Shown here: in pieces, positions 21,789 to 30,240 of the stretch
Layout of the letters: each line of letters begins with the position of its first letter
Position numbering within the stretch: the first letter of the stretch is position 1
Source: Rohdeia sp041398665
GTDB lineage: Bacteria; Planctomycetota; UBA1135; GCA-002686595
NCBI GenBank assembly: GCA_041398665.1
Contig: JAWKUH010000016.1
Coordinates: 57,386-121,385, forward strand
Direction: 5' to 3'
Length of the DNA: 64,000 nucleotides
The notes under the pieces: model-generated
Seen by the model: only the letters and a program-made list of their open reading frames with translations
Database searches by the model: none
What the model was told of the DNA's origin: nothing
Translations under genes and position numbers: made by a program

Positions 21789-24680
21789 TCAGCCCGCGCG
21801 GCGGCGGGTCGACTCGCTCGGCTCCTCGCGAGCGGCGGAGTAGTACTTCGAACGAGCCTTGTAGTAGTCGCCGTAGGCGCCGGCGCCCTTGGCCTTCTCG
21901 GGGCGGCACGCGTTCATCACGAGGCCGACGAGGTTCGCACCGGCGGAGCGCAGGCGCTTGGCCGTGTTCTCGACCGCGCGCGCCGGCAGTCCGCCCGCGC
22001 GGTAGAGGAGGATCACGGCGTCGAGCCGGTGCGCGAAGACCTCGACGTCGGCGACGACCAGCGCGGGCGGCAGGTCGAAGACGACGACGTCGTAGGTCCC
22101 GAGCCACTCGTCGACGAGCCGGTTCATCGCGTCCGAGCCGAGGAGGTCCGCGCTGACGAGCTCGCTCCGTCCGGCGACGAGCACGTCGAGCTGGTCGCGG
22201 CCCGAGGCCTGCACGCGTTCGCGCCAGTCGGCGTCGCCGACGAGGCACTCCGCCAGACCCTGGTCGTCGCCGAGGCCGAGGTAGCGGTGCACCGACGGGC
22301 GGCGCAGGTCCGCGTCGACGAGCAGCACGCGCCGCGACGGCGACGCGAGACTCCACGCGAGGTCGACGTTGGTCGTCGACTTGCCCTCGCTCGGCGCCGA
22401 CGACGTGACGGCGATCGTGCGGACCTGGTCGAGGTCGCCGACCGCGAAGCGCAGGCTCGCACGCAGCGAGCGGTACGCCTCGGCGACGGGACCCGAGGGG
22501 TCGTCGCGCAGAGCGACGAAGTCCTTGACGCGCGCGGCGGCGCGGTTGCCCTCGCGGAAGTTCGGGACGGACGCGAGCACCGGGAGACCGGTCGCGGCCT
22601 CGAGGTCGGCCTCGGTCTCGAGCGACTCCACGAGCTGCTCGCGCACGAGCAGCAACCCGAGTCCGGCGACGAGCCCGGCGAGCAGTCCGAGCGCGAGGCT
22701 GAAGCCGATGCGCGGGGCGTAGCGGCGGTCGGGCACGGACGCGCGGTCGACGAAGTCGGCGGACGAGAGCGCCGACGCGCGCGCGATCTGCGCCTCCTGG
22801 AGGCTCTTGAGCAACAGCGCGGTCAGTTCCTTGTGCGTCTCGAGTCGGCGCAGAGGGGCGGCGAGTTGGCGTTCCTTGTCGGGCAGCTCGCCGAGCTGGG
22901 CCTCGATCTCGGAGCAGACGCGGTCGAGCTCGGTGTGCTGGCGCAGGAGCGCCTCCTTGCGGGCCGCGAGGTGCGACGCGATGCGTTCGCGCGTCTCGAC
23001 CAGCGCGGCGTCGATCGTCTCGAGGTCGCGCCCGGTCTGCGCCTCGGCGGCGCGACGCGCGGCGTCGGCGAGTTCGTCGCGCTCGTCGGCGAGTTCGCCG
23101 AGCGCGTCGGCGCGTTGTTCGAGGTTGGCGACGAGCCGCGAGCGCAGCTCGGCGATCGCCTGTTCGAGGTGCTTCCGCTCGGGGTAGTCCGCGGTGTAGG
23201 TCGACGCGAGCACCTCGCGCTCGCTCTGGAGTCGTCCGAGTTCGGCGAGGTAGCTCAGCGTGAGCGGGTCGATCGTCGGTCCGGTGCCGGGCGCGGCGGA
23301 GAGTCCGGCGAAGGCGCCGGGCTGCTCCTCCTCGGCCGCGGCGAGGACGCGGCGCAGCGCCTCGAGCTCGAGGCGCGCCTCGGCGGCGCGACCGGCGAGC
23401 GTCGCGGCGCGTTCCTGGAGCATCGTGCGGTACGGACCGCCGTCGGAACGCATCGCCGCGTAGCGTTCGAGACCGAGCGTCTCGAGGCGCTCGACGAGGC
23501 CCTTCGACAGCGGGTCGGCGATCTCCGCCGAGAGCTGCGACAAGCCGCGGTCGTCGCCGGACTGCGCGAGTTCGAGCGCCTCGTCGAGCGCGCGGCGCGC
23601 CAGGTCGAGGCGCAGGCGCTCGACCTCGAACGACGAGAGCTGCTCGACCATGCGCCCCGCGCTGGTCGTGAGGTCGATCAGGTCGGGGTACTGCTTGCGC
23701 AGTGCGACGACCTCGGCCTCGGCCTCCTGGAGCGCCTTGGTCTGCTCCTCGAGCTGCGTCTCGATGAACGAGATCGACTGCGAGGCGCGGCGCCGACTGC
23801 GCTGCACCTTGAGGTCGAAGTAGTTGAGGCACAGCGCGTTCGCCTTGGCGGCGGCGCGGCGCGGGTCGGAGTCCGACACCGTCAGCTCGAGGACGCCCGA
23901 GTTGCGCTGCGTCTCCATCACGCGCGTGTTCGTGAGGAGGCTGCGGACGGCGTCCTCGGTCGAACGGTGGTGGACGAGCCACGTGCCCGAGGGTTCCTCG
24001 CCGCCCGGGACGTCGATCGTGAGCCGCAGGCCCTGCCACTCGAGCGGACGACCCGGCTCGAAGTCGAGCTCGGTCGCGGAGGAGCCGAACAGGTGCGCGT
24101 AGGGGAGGTCGCCGACGCTCGCGAGTTCGACCGTGCCCGGGCGGGGGAAGCGCACGCGGATGCGGTCGGGCACGTCCTCGCCGACCTTCGTGCAGCGCAC
24201 CTGGATGCGCGGGGAGCGGACGGCTCCGGTCAAGCGGCCGATCGCCGCCGTGATCGGACGGCGGTCGAGGTCGTCGACCTCGACCTCGAGCTCGAGGTGG
24301 CGGTCGCCCGCCTCGCTCGCGGCCTCGAAGCCGTCGTCGGGCTCGCCCACGACCTCCTCGGCGATGCCGCGCGAGGAGAGCAACGCGATCTCCGCCGACG
24401 CGCGCGGCGCCGCACCGAAGAGTGCGAGTTCGCTGAGTGCGCCCGACGAACCGTCCTGCTCGTCGATCAGCACCGTCGCCGTCGCGCGGTAGACCGGGTC
24501 CTGCGCACCGAGCCACGCCAGGGCGAGACCCAGTCCGAGCACGCCGAACGACGCCAGTGCCCAACGCCGCCGCAGTGCGAGGTCGAGGACGTGGCGCAGG
24601 CCCGCCACCGGGTCCTCGCCGGCACCGACCTCCGCGTTCGTCGTCGCGCCGCGGACGTTCTCGCTCCTGTTCGTCTTCAA
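21789..24680 (-). CDS. Wzc-type polysaccharide co-polymerase and tyrosine autokinase
   Basis: A 963-residue inner-membrane protein that controls EPS chain length and export. Order: cytoplasmic start, first membrane segment at about 37-58, periplasmic Wzz domain, a long coiled coil at about 330-640, second membrane segment (IGFSLALGLLAGLVAGLGLL), then a cytoplasmic BY-kinase domain. The kinase has Walker A APSEGKST, Walker A' VLLVDADLRRP and Walker B-like VVVFDLPP. The C-terminal tail carries the tyrosine cluster YGDYYKARSKYYS that is autophosphorylated in this family. The start is a TTG overlapping the wza stop (TTGA, 24677-24680). Wza and Wzc normally form the trans-envelope export machine, so this pair is the export core of the locus. 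Confidence 0.93.
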   Translation of the reverse strand: MKTNRSENVRGATTNAEVGAGEDPVAGLRHVLDLALRRRWALASFGVLGLGLALAWLGAQDPVYRATATVLIDEQDGSSGALSELALFGAAPRASAEIALLSSRGIAEEVVGEPDDGFEAASEAGDRHLELEVEVDDLDRRPITAAIGRLTGAVRSPRIQVRCTKVGEDVPDRIRVRFPRPGTVELASVGDLPYAHLFGSSATELDFEPGRPLEWQGLRLTIDVPGGEEPSGTWLVHHRSTEDAVRSLLTNTRVMETQRNSGVLELTVSDSDPRRAAAKANALCLNYFDLKVQRSRRRASQSISFIETQLEEQTKALQEAEAEVVALRKQYPDLIDLTTSAGRMVEQLSSFEVERLRLDLARRALDEALELAQSGDDRGLSQLSAEIADPLSKGLVERLETLGLERYAAMRSDGGPYRTMLQERAATLAGRAAEARLELEALRRVLAAAEEEQPGAFAGLSAAPGTGPTIDPLTLSYLAELGRLQSEREVLASTYTADYPERKHLEQAIAELRSRLVANLEQRADALGELADERDELADAARRAAEAQTGRDLETIDAALVETRERIASHLAARKEALLRQHTELDRVCSEIEAQLGELPDKERQLAAPLRRLETHKELTALLLKSLQEAQIARASALSSADFVDRASVPDRRYAPRIGFSLALGLLAGLVAGLGLLLVREQLVESLETEADLEAATGLPVLASVPNFREGNRAAARVKDFVALRDDPSGPVAEAYRSLRASLRFAVGDLDQVRTIAVTSSAPSEGKSTTNVDLAWSLASPSRRVLLVDADLRRPSVHRYLGLGDDQGLAECLVGDADWRERVQASGRDQLDVLVAGRSELVSADLLGSDAMNRLVDEWLGTYDVVVFDLPPALVVADVEVFAHRLDAVILLYRAGGLPARAVENTAKRLRSAGANLVGLVMNACRPEKAKGAGAYGDYYKARSKYYSAAREEPSESTRRRAG

Positions 24681-25417
24681 TTGTCGAGCGCGTCCGAGAC
24701 GACGATGAGGTTCGTGATCGAGCTGAAGATCGGAGCGGCGGCCTGCAACACCGGGACGATCTGTTCCTTGATCGCGCCGCCGCGCGACAGACGCACGAAG
24801 ACGAGGTCGCCGGGGTGCACGGCGACGAGTCCCTCGCCGCCGGGCGTCGCGGCGTCGAAGAAGTGCACCTCGAGCTCGCCGTCGTGCTCGCGCATGAGCG
24901 CGACGTTGCGACGGTCGCCGCCGTCGACGGGTCCGCCGGCGAGCGCGAGCAGCTGCAACGCGTTGATCGGACGGTCGAGGACGTAGGAACCGGGCTTGCC
25001 GACCTGACCGAGGACGTACGCCTGACGCGACGCGGGCTCGGCCACCGACAGGCCGACGCGCGCGTCGACGAGGTAGCGCGACAGCGCGGCCTCGATCGCC
25101 TCGCGACCCTCGGCGACCGTCAGTCCCGACATCTCGATCGGACCGGTGAGCGGCAGGTCGAGGTTGCCCTGCGCGTCGATGCGCAGCGGAACCTCGGGAC
25201 GCGCGAGGTCGGGATGACCGACGACCGTGACCGTGAGCAGGTCGCCCGGTCCGAGCGTGGCGACGAGCGGACTCGGGGTGAGGCCGATCGTCCGAGCCTG
25301 CGAGGTTCCCTCGACGAGGGGCGGCGGGCCGACGCAGCTCGCCGCGAGCGCGAGGAGCGCGAGCGCGGCGCCGCGTCGCGCGGAACGGTGCGAGCGGGCA
25401 GGGCGGGAAGAGGGCAT
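24677..25417 (-). CDS. Outer-membrane polysaccharide export lipoprotein (Wza family)
   Basis: A 246-residue lipoprotein with the lipobox LAASC (acylated Cys28). The Poly_export domain begins LGPGDLLTVTVVGHPDL and continues through IDAQGNLDLPLTGPIEMSGL; a SLBB-type beta-grasp follows at about 135-220 (AYVLGQVGKPGSYVLDRP, then GDLVFVRLSRGG). It is shorter than E. coli Wza (about 380 residues) and lacks extra SLBB domains and an obvious C-terminal amphipathic helix, as in many compact Wza-like proteins. It is the first gene of the minus-strand EPS operon and overlaps the wzc start by 4 bases. Confidence 0.9.
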   Translation of the reverse strand: MPSSRPARSHRSARRGAALALLALAASCVGPPPLVEGTSQARTIGLTPSPLVATLGPGDLLTVTVVGHPDLARPEVPLRIDAQGNLDLPLTGPIEMSGLTVAEGREAIEAALSRYLVDARVGLSVAEPASRQAYVLGQVGKPGSYVLDRPINALQLLALAGGPVDGGDRRNVALMREHDGELEVHFFDAATPGGEGLVAVHPGDLVFVRLSRGGAIKEQIVPVLQAAAPIFSSITNLIVVSDALDN

Positions 25418-25576
25418 GGCGGGGGCGAAGAGGACGAACCGACGGATCCGGGGCGGGACCGGTCCGACCCCGGCTATCGACCCCCTGGGCGCGGTTCTTG
25501 GGGCCGCGGAGGGGGCGCGGTTCGGTGCGTCCCAGCCCTGCGCCGGACGGTCGGCGGGGCTCCCGTGAGGCGCCCT

Positions 25577-26875
25577 TCAGGCGGCGCGTCGGAGCTCGGC
25601 GTCGTCGCGCAGGTCCGCGGGGACCCGCTTCGCCACGGAGAGCGCGGCGGCGAGCACCGCGTCCGCCGCGAGGTCGAGGCAGTAGGGGACGCCGCCGTGC
25701 TCGTTCGTGCACGATGGAGCGACGCAGGGACTGCACGGCGCGGGGCGGCGCAGCACGATCGGCGGACGCCGCGGATCGTGTACGACGGGGTCCCACGCGC
25801 CGCGCCGGTCCCATCCCGAGAAGACGGCGACGAGCGGCGCGCCGACCGCGGCACCGAGGTGCATCGTCCCGGTATCGTTCGAGACGAGCGCGTCGACGCG
25901 TTCGAGGAGCGCGGCCGAGCCGAGCAGGCTCGTGGCGCCGCACAGGTCGGTGACGTCGCGCTGCGCCACGCGCGCGATCGCGCGCGCGAGTTCCGCGTCG
26001 CCGGGGCCGCCGAGGACGACGACGCGTCCCCCCGCGTCGATCCAGCGTCGCGCGACGTCGCCGAAGCGCGCGGCGGGCCAGCGTTTGTGCGCGAGCTTCG
26101 CGCCGGGTGCGAGCGCGAGCAGCGGCTCGCCGTCCGGAGCCGCGTGTCGCACGAGATCGGCGGCTCGCGCGCGTTCCGCCTCGGTCGGCGCGAGGTCGCT
26201 CGCACCGTCGCGGTCGCGCGGGAGCGGCGGAACGCCGCAGCGCTCGGCGTTCTCGAGCAGGCGCGTCGAGATCGCGGGCCAACGCGCCGCGCGGTCGTGC
26301 GCGCGCGCGAGTCGCTCGGGCAGGAAGTGCGCCGTCGTCACGCGCGCGCCGCGCACGTCGCGGAAGCCGGCGAGGAGCAGCGCGAGCAGGAGACGGAACT
26401 CGGCGCGCGGCGTCGTGCGGTCCTGCGGCAGGAGGTAGAGGCGGTCCGTGCGCTCGCGTCGCAGGGCGGCGAGCGTTCCGCGCGCGCCGCGGCGTTCGAG
26501 GTCGTCGGACGTCCAGCGGACGATGCGGTCGACGAGCGGCGAGTGCTCGAGCAGTTCGAGCGCTCCCGGCGCTCCCTCCGGACCCGGCGAGGTGAACAGG
26601 ACGATCTCTGCGTCGGGGTGCGCGCGTCGGATCGCGCGCAGGGCGGGCAGCGCCACGAGCGTGTCGCCGATCATGCCGACGCGCCAGACGCCGACGCGAC
26701 GCGGCTCGCCGCGACCGCGTCGCAGGAGCACGCGTTCGATCGCCGCGAGCGCCGCGTTCACCGCTCGCCGACAGACCTCGGCGGCACGCGCGGCGAGCGG
26801 GGCTCCCGCGGGCAGCGAGACGCGCGCCGCGTTCGGGTCGTCGGCGGGCTCGTCGTTCCGGTGGGCGCGGGACAC
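25577..26875 (-). CDS. Glycosyltransferase family 9 (heptosyltransferase-like)
   Basis: A 432-residue GT-B enzyme of the ADP-heptose:LPS heptosyltransferase family. The start of the N-domain, VGVWRVGMIGDTLVALPAL, is the usual R-x-x-x-x-GDxxLxxP motif, and the C-domain has LLALAPGAKLAHKRWPAARF and VDALVSNDTGTMHLGAAVG (the D-T-G-x-x-H block that binds the nucleotide). A cysteine-rich stretch (APCSPCVAPSCTNEHG) near the C-terminus is common in these enzymes. A leading 50 residues before the motif are unusual, so translation may start further in. It ends 159 bases before wza on the same strand and may add an LPS-core or EPS sugar. Confidence 0.88.
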   Translation of the reverse strand: MSRAHRNDEPADDPNAARVSLPAGAPLAARAAEVCRRAVNAALAAIERVLLRRGRGEPRRVGVWRVGMIGDTLVALPALRAIRRAHPDAEIVLFTSPGPEGAPGALELLEHSPLVDRIVRWTSDDLERRGARGTLAALRRERTDRLYLLPQDRTTPRAEFRLLLALLLAGFRDVRGARVTTAHFLPERLARAHDRAARWPAISTRLLENAERCGVPPLPRDRDGASDLAPTEAERARAADLVRHAAPDGEPLLALAPGAKLAHKRWPAARFGDVARRWIDAGGRVVVLGGPGDAELARAIARVAQRDVTDLCGATSLLGSAALLERVDALVSNDTGTMHLGAAVGAPLVAVFSGWDRRGAWDPVVHDPRRPPIVLRRPAPCSPCVAPSCTNEHGGVPYCLDLAADAVLAAALSVAKRVPADLRDDAELRRAA

Positions 26876-26953
26876 GCCGCTGGGATCGACCGTCCGCGCG
26901 TCGACCTCGAGGCCCGTCGCCCGCGCCGTCGCAGGAACGGGCCCCGGTGTCGG

Positions 26954-28232
26954 TCAGCGGTTCTCGAGCGCCTCGCCGTAGCGCGGGTGCTCGGCGAGCG
27001 CCTTGAACTCGGGTCGCCGCGCGAGCTCCTCGCGCTGCTTGTTCGTGAGGTCGGCCTCGTCGAGCGCGCTGGCCGCCTTGTCGTAGCGCTCGTACAGCGA
27101 GTAGGCGCGCGCCATGTCGATGTTGATCTCGCGCTGCTCGAAGGCGCCGGCGTCCTTCGCCTCCTTGAGCGCCTTCTTGAGGTCGTTGATCGCGCCGTTG
27201 TAGTCACCGAGGCGCGTCTTCATGTTGCCGCGCGCCCGCAGCGGTCCCGGCTGGCCGGAGGCCGCCTCGTCGACGGCGTCGTCGAGCGGGTCCATGAGGC
27301 GCTTCTGCGCGTTGCGGTCGCCCATGCGCGAGAGCGCGACGAGCGCCGCCGCGGCGACGCGGTTGTCGCTGGAGCGCGAGAGCGCGTCGAGCGAGTCCTG
27401 CACGTGTCGGCGCGCGACGTCGATCCGGCTGACGCGCTCCGTCAGCTCGGCGGCGTCGTCGCCGCGCAGCGAACCGCCGAGCGCGAGCGCGAGCAACGCC
27501 TGCACCGTCTCGGGCTGGACCGCCTCCGGCACGGAGACGAGGTACTCGAGGGCGCCGCGCCACGCGCGCTTCCCGATCTCGCGGTCGCCGAGCGCCGTCA
27601 GCGTCTCGGGCCCGAGGTTCGGGAGCTTGCGCTCCGCCGCGGCGAAGAGGGCGGTGTCGATCGCGCTCCCGTCGCCGCGTCCCACCGCGTCGAGGAGCAC
27701 GGCCTTCGCCGCGTCGCCGCCGAGTCTGACCCGCGCGGCCGTGATCTCGTCGCCGTCCTCGCCCTTCGCGTCCTTCGCGAGGTTCTCGAGGATCGTGCGG
27801 GCGCCCTCCGTGTTCGGGTTGGCGCCGAGCCCGCCGTAGGCGAGTCGCCGCACGAGCGCGTTCTCCGAGCGCGCGAGTTCCGCGAGTCGATCGAGGATCG
27901 CCGGACTCGACACGCGCCGCAGCGCCGCGCCGGCCTCGAGGGCGCGCCAGGTCGACTCGTCCTCGCCGTTCGGCGGCACGATGCGCTCGACCAGGACGAG
28001 CGCGGCGGCGGGGAGGGCGTAGAGCTCGGCGCGCTTGGACGCGGCGCCGCGGGCTGCCTTCGCGGCGCGGCGACGATCTCGAGCAGGAGCCCGTCGACCT
28101 TCGGCTGGGCTCGGCCTCCTGTCGCTCGAGCTCGGTCTCGAGCCGCGAACGCAGGTCCTCGATGGAGTCGCCCTCCTGCGGGACCGGCATCGGCGCGCCC
28201 GCGAGCAGGGCGAGTAGGGCGATGGCGAACAT
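26954..28232 (-). CDS. HEAT/TPR repeat exported protein, frame broken near the N-terminus
   Basis: About 425 residues once two indels are repaired. It begins with a signal peptide (MFAIALLALLAGAPM) and an acidic, coiled segment. The frame changes near 28103 and 28075 (EAEP continues as QPKVDGLLLEIVAA, then AKAARGAASKRAELYALPAA). After that an intact frame runs through armadillo/HEAT-like helical repeats (ENALVRRLAYGGLGANP, DNRVAAAALVALSRMGD) and ends with TPR-like helices (LRARGNMKTRLGDYNGAI). It is probably a periplasmic scaffold. Two breaks within about 30 bases might be compensating sequencing errors. Nothing links it functionally to its neighbours. Confidence 0.65.
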
Positions 28233-28276
28233 GGCGCGAGTCTACCGCGTGCGCACGGGTCGCCCGCCTCCCGGCG

Positions 28277-28504
28277 TCACGCGCGCCTTGGCTTCGGCTT
28301 GATCGTCACCCGCGGTACGCGCGACGGCACCCGAGCGTCCTCGAGCTCGTCCGCGACGACGTCCGCGTCCGCGCGCGCCGCACGGCGCCCCGACGAGCGC
28401 TCCGCGCGCCGATCGGCTCCCTGGAGCAGGGGCGCGAGGCGCGGTTCGGGCGGCAGGCCGTAGATCGACCGCAGCCCGTGGCGATGTCGGAACACCCAGG
28501 CGTG
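28277..28504 (-). pseudogene. Possible fragment resembling a carbonic anhydrase C-terminus
   Basis: The 388 bases between 28233 and 28620 hold no confident gene. One minus-strand frame reads VHAWVFRHRHGLRSIYGL followed by basic sequence ending IKPKPRRA at 28277. The pattern HxWVFxxxxGL resembles the last strand of beta-carbonic anhydrases (HGWxYxxxxGLL), but no zinc-binding Cys/His region precedes it. It may be a decayed gene end, a small basic protein with a GTG start, or chance; I cannot decide. Confidence 0.2.
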
Positions 28505-28620
28505 CACCCGAGGTCCATCGACGTGCGCGCCCCCCGGTCTGTAACGCGAGCGGCGAACCGGCGGGTCGAGGGCTCGGGCGCGCTCGCCGTCGGGAACGAA
28601 CCCGTCGCCGCGAGCCGCCC

Positions 28621-30081
28621 TCAGCGCGACACCGTCGCGCGCGGCGTGCCGACGAGGTAGGGCACGCCGCCCGACTCGACGAGCTCCGTGTCGTAGTGCC
28701 GACCGACGGCACGTTCGAACTCCTCCATGAACGGACCGATCCGCGTGTCGACCGCGGCGGCAATCGTCCAGGTGCGGTCGATCGCGATCGGCAGGCCCGT
28801 CGCCGCTGCGCCCGCGATCCGGCCCTCGACGGCCGCTTCGAAGCGTTCGAACGCGAGGTGGTGGACGAGGATCTCCGAGATCATCCGCGCGGCGTCGATC
28901 TCGTGGAGGTGACGCACGCGACCCGACACGGTCTGGCCCTCGAGGTCGAGTCGCACGTAGTAGCCGCCGTCGGGGAGCACCTCCGCGGCGATCGCGGCTC
29001 GCGCCGCGCCGAGGCCGCCCAGAGGATCGCGTGCGCGATCGCGCAGCGCGTCGACCGACCGAACGAGCCCGAGGACCGAGAGCGCGGCGACGACGAGTGC
29101 GACGACGTTGCGCCGCACTCCTGCGGGACGCCTCGACGCGAGCGTCGCCGCGACCGTCGCACCGACCGCGAAGGTGGCGAAGTAGCCGCCCTCGCTCCGG
29201 ATGCCGTACGCGAGGAAGAAGAACAGCGAGGGCAGGACGGCGACCGCGACCGGTGCGACGCGGCGCAGGTCCTCGCGGCGCACGAGCAGGACCAGGCCGA
29301 GCACGGGACACCAGGGGAGCACGAACTCGTCGACGGAGAAGGCGAGGCTCGGTCCCGTGAACCAGTTGCGGACGAGCGTGAAGAGGTAGGCGACACCCAT
29401 CTCCGGCGAGGTCGGGTTCGACGAGGAGTTCGCGAGGAGAGCGCCCGCGAGTCCGACGGCGACGCCGGCTCCGGCGGCGAACGAGCCGCGCCGCGCGCTC
29501 GAACCGCGCGCGACGAGCCACGCGACGCCGAACGCCATGCCGTGCTGCGAGTTGTGGCTCGTGCTCGCGACGAACTGGAGCAGGGCGGCGAGCGCGAACG
29601 TGCTCCACGCGCGTCCGGTACGCAGCGCGGTCCCGAGGACGAGCGCGAACGCCGCTCCTGCGGCCTGCGTCGCGTGCACCTCGACGCGCGTCGCGTTGAG
29701 CCACAGTCCGGGCGACGAGGCGAGTGCGAGCGCCGGAACGAGTCCCGCGAACGCGCCCTGTCGGCGGACGCCGAGTGCGGCGCACAGCGCGAGGGCCGCC
29801 GCGCCGGACGCGGCGGAGACCCACAGGAGCGCGTCGAGGGACCGGCCGATCCCGACGAACGCCTCGACGGCGCGTCCGAGCACGAGGTACGCCGCCTGGT
29901 ACCACAGCGCGATCCCGGTGTCGGCCTCGGCGAGTCGTTCGACCAGCGACGTGCCGTCGCCGTCGAGCAGTTCGGACCGAGTGGTGCGGAACAGCGCGAG
30001 GAACGCGATCCCGACGAGGGCGCCCGCGAGGACGGCGACCCGCTCGGACGAACCACGTGCGGATGCATCGCCTCCCGGCAC
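28621..30081 (-). CDS. Polytopic membrane protein, possibly GT-C glycosyltransferase-like
   Basis: A 486-residue inner-membrane protein with about 10-11 hydrophobic segments in the first 350 residues and a soluble C-terminal domain of about 130 residues. The early acidic loop (ELLDGDGTSLVERLAEADTG), the helix pair around NATRVEVHATQAAGAAF and the SHNSQHGMAFG segment resemble DUF2723/PMT-like GT-C membrane proteins, where a first-loop acidic residue is catalytic. The identification is weak. The GTG start is divergent from mnmG, with 159 bases between the two starts. If it is a GT-C enzyme it would use a lipid-linked sugar on the periplasmic side. Confidence 0.65.
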   Translation of the reverse strand: MPGGDASARGSSERVAVLAGALVGIAFLALFRTTRSELLDGDGTSLVERLAEADTGIALWYQAAYLVLGRAVEAFVGIGRSLDALLWVSAASGAAALALCAALGVRRQGAFAGLVPALALASSPGLWLNATRVEVHATQAAGAAFALVLGTALRTGRAWSTFALAALLQFVASTSHNSQHGMAFGVAWLVARGSSARRGSFAAGAGVAVGLAGALLANSSSNPTSPEMGVAYLFTLVRNWFTGPSLAFSVDEFVLPWCPVLGLVLLVRREDLRRVAPVAVAVLPSLFFFLAYGIRSEGGYFATFAVGATVAATLASRRPAGVRRNVVALVVAALSVLGLVRSVDALRDRARDPLGGLGAARAAIAAEVLPDGGYYVRLDLEGQTVSGRVRHLHEIDAARMISEILVHHLAFERFEAAVEGRIAGAAATGLPIAIDRTWTIAAAVDTRIGPFMEEFERAVGRHYDTELVESGGVPYLVGTPRATVSR

Positions 30082-30240
30082 GCGCGAAGTCTCGCCGCCG
30101 GCGGCCTGGGTCGCAACGATCCCGGCGGCTCGTTGCCTCGGCTCGTCCCGGAGCGTCGCGACGTCGGGGACGGTGTCCTCGCGACGGAACCGCGGGCGCG
30201 CGCTTCTCGCGGGAGCGCACGCGAGGTCTCATGTTCCGCC

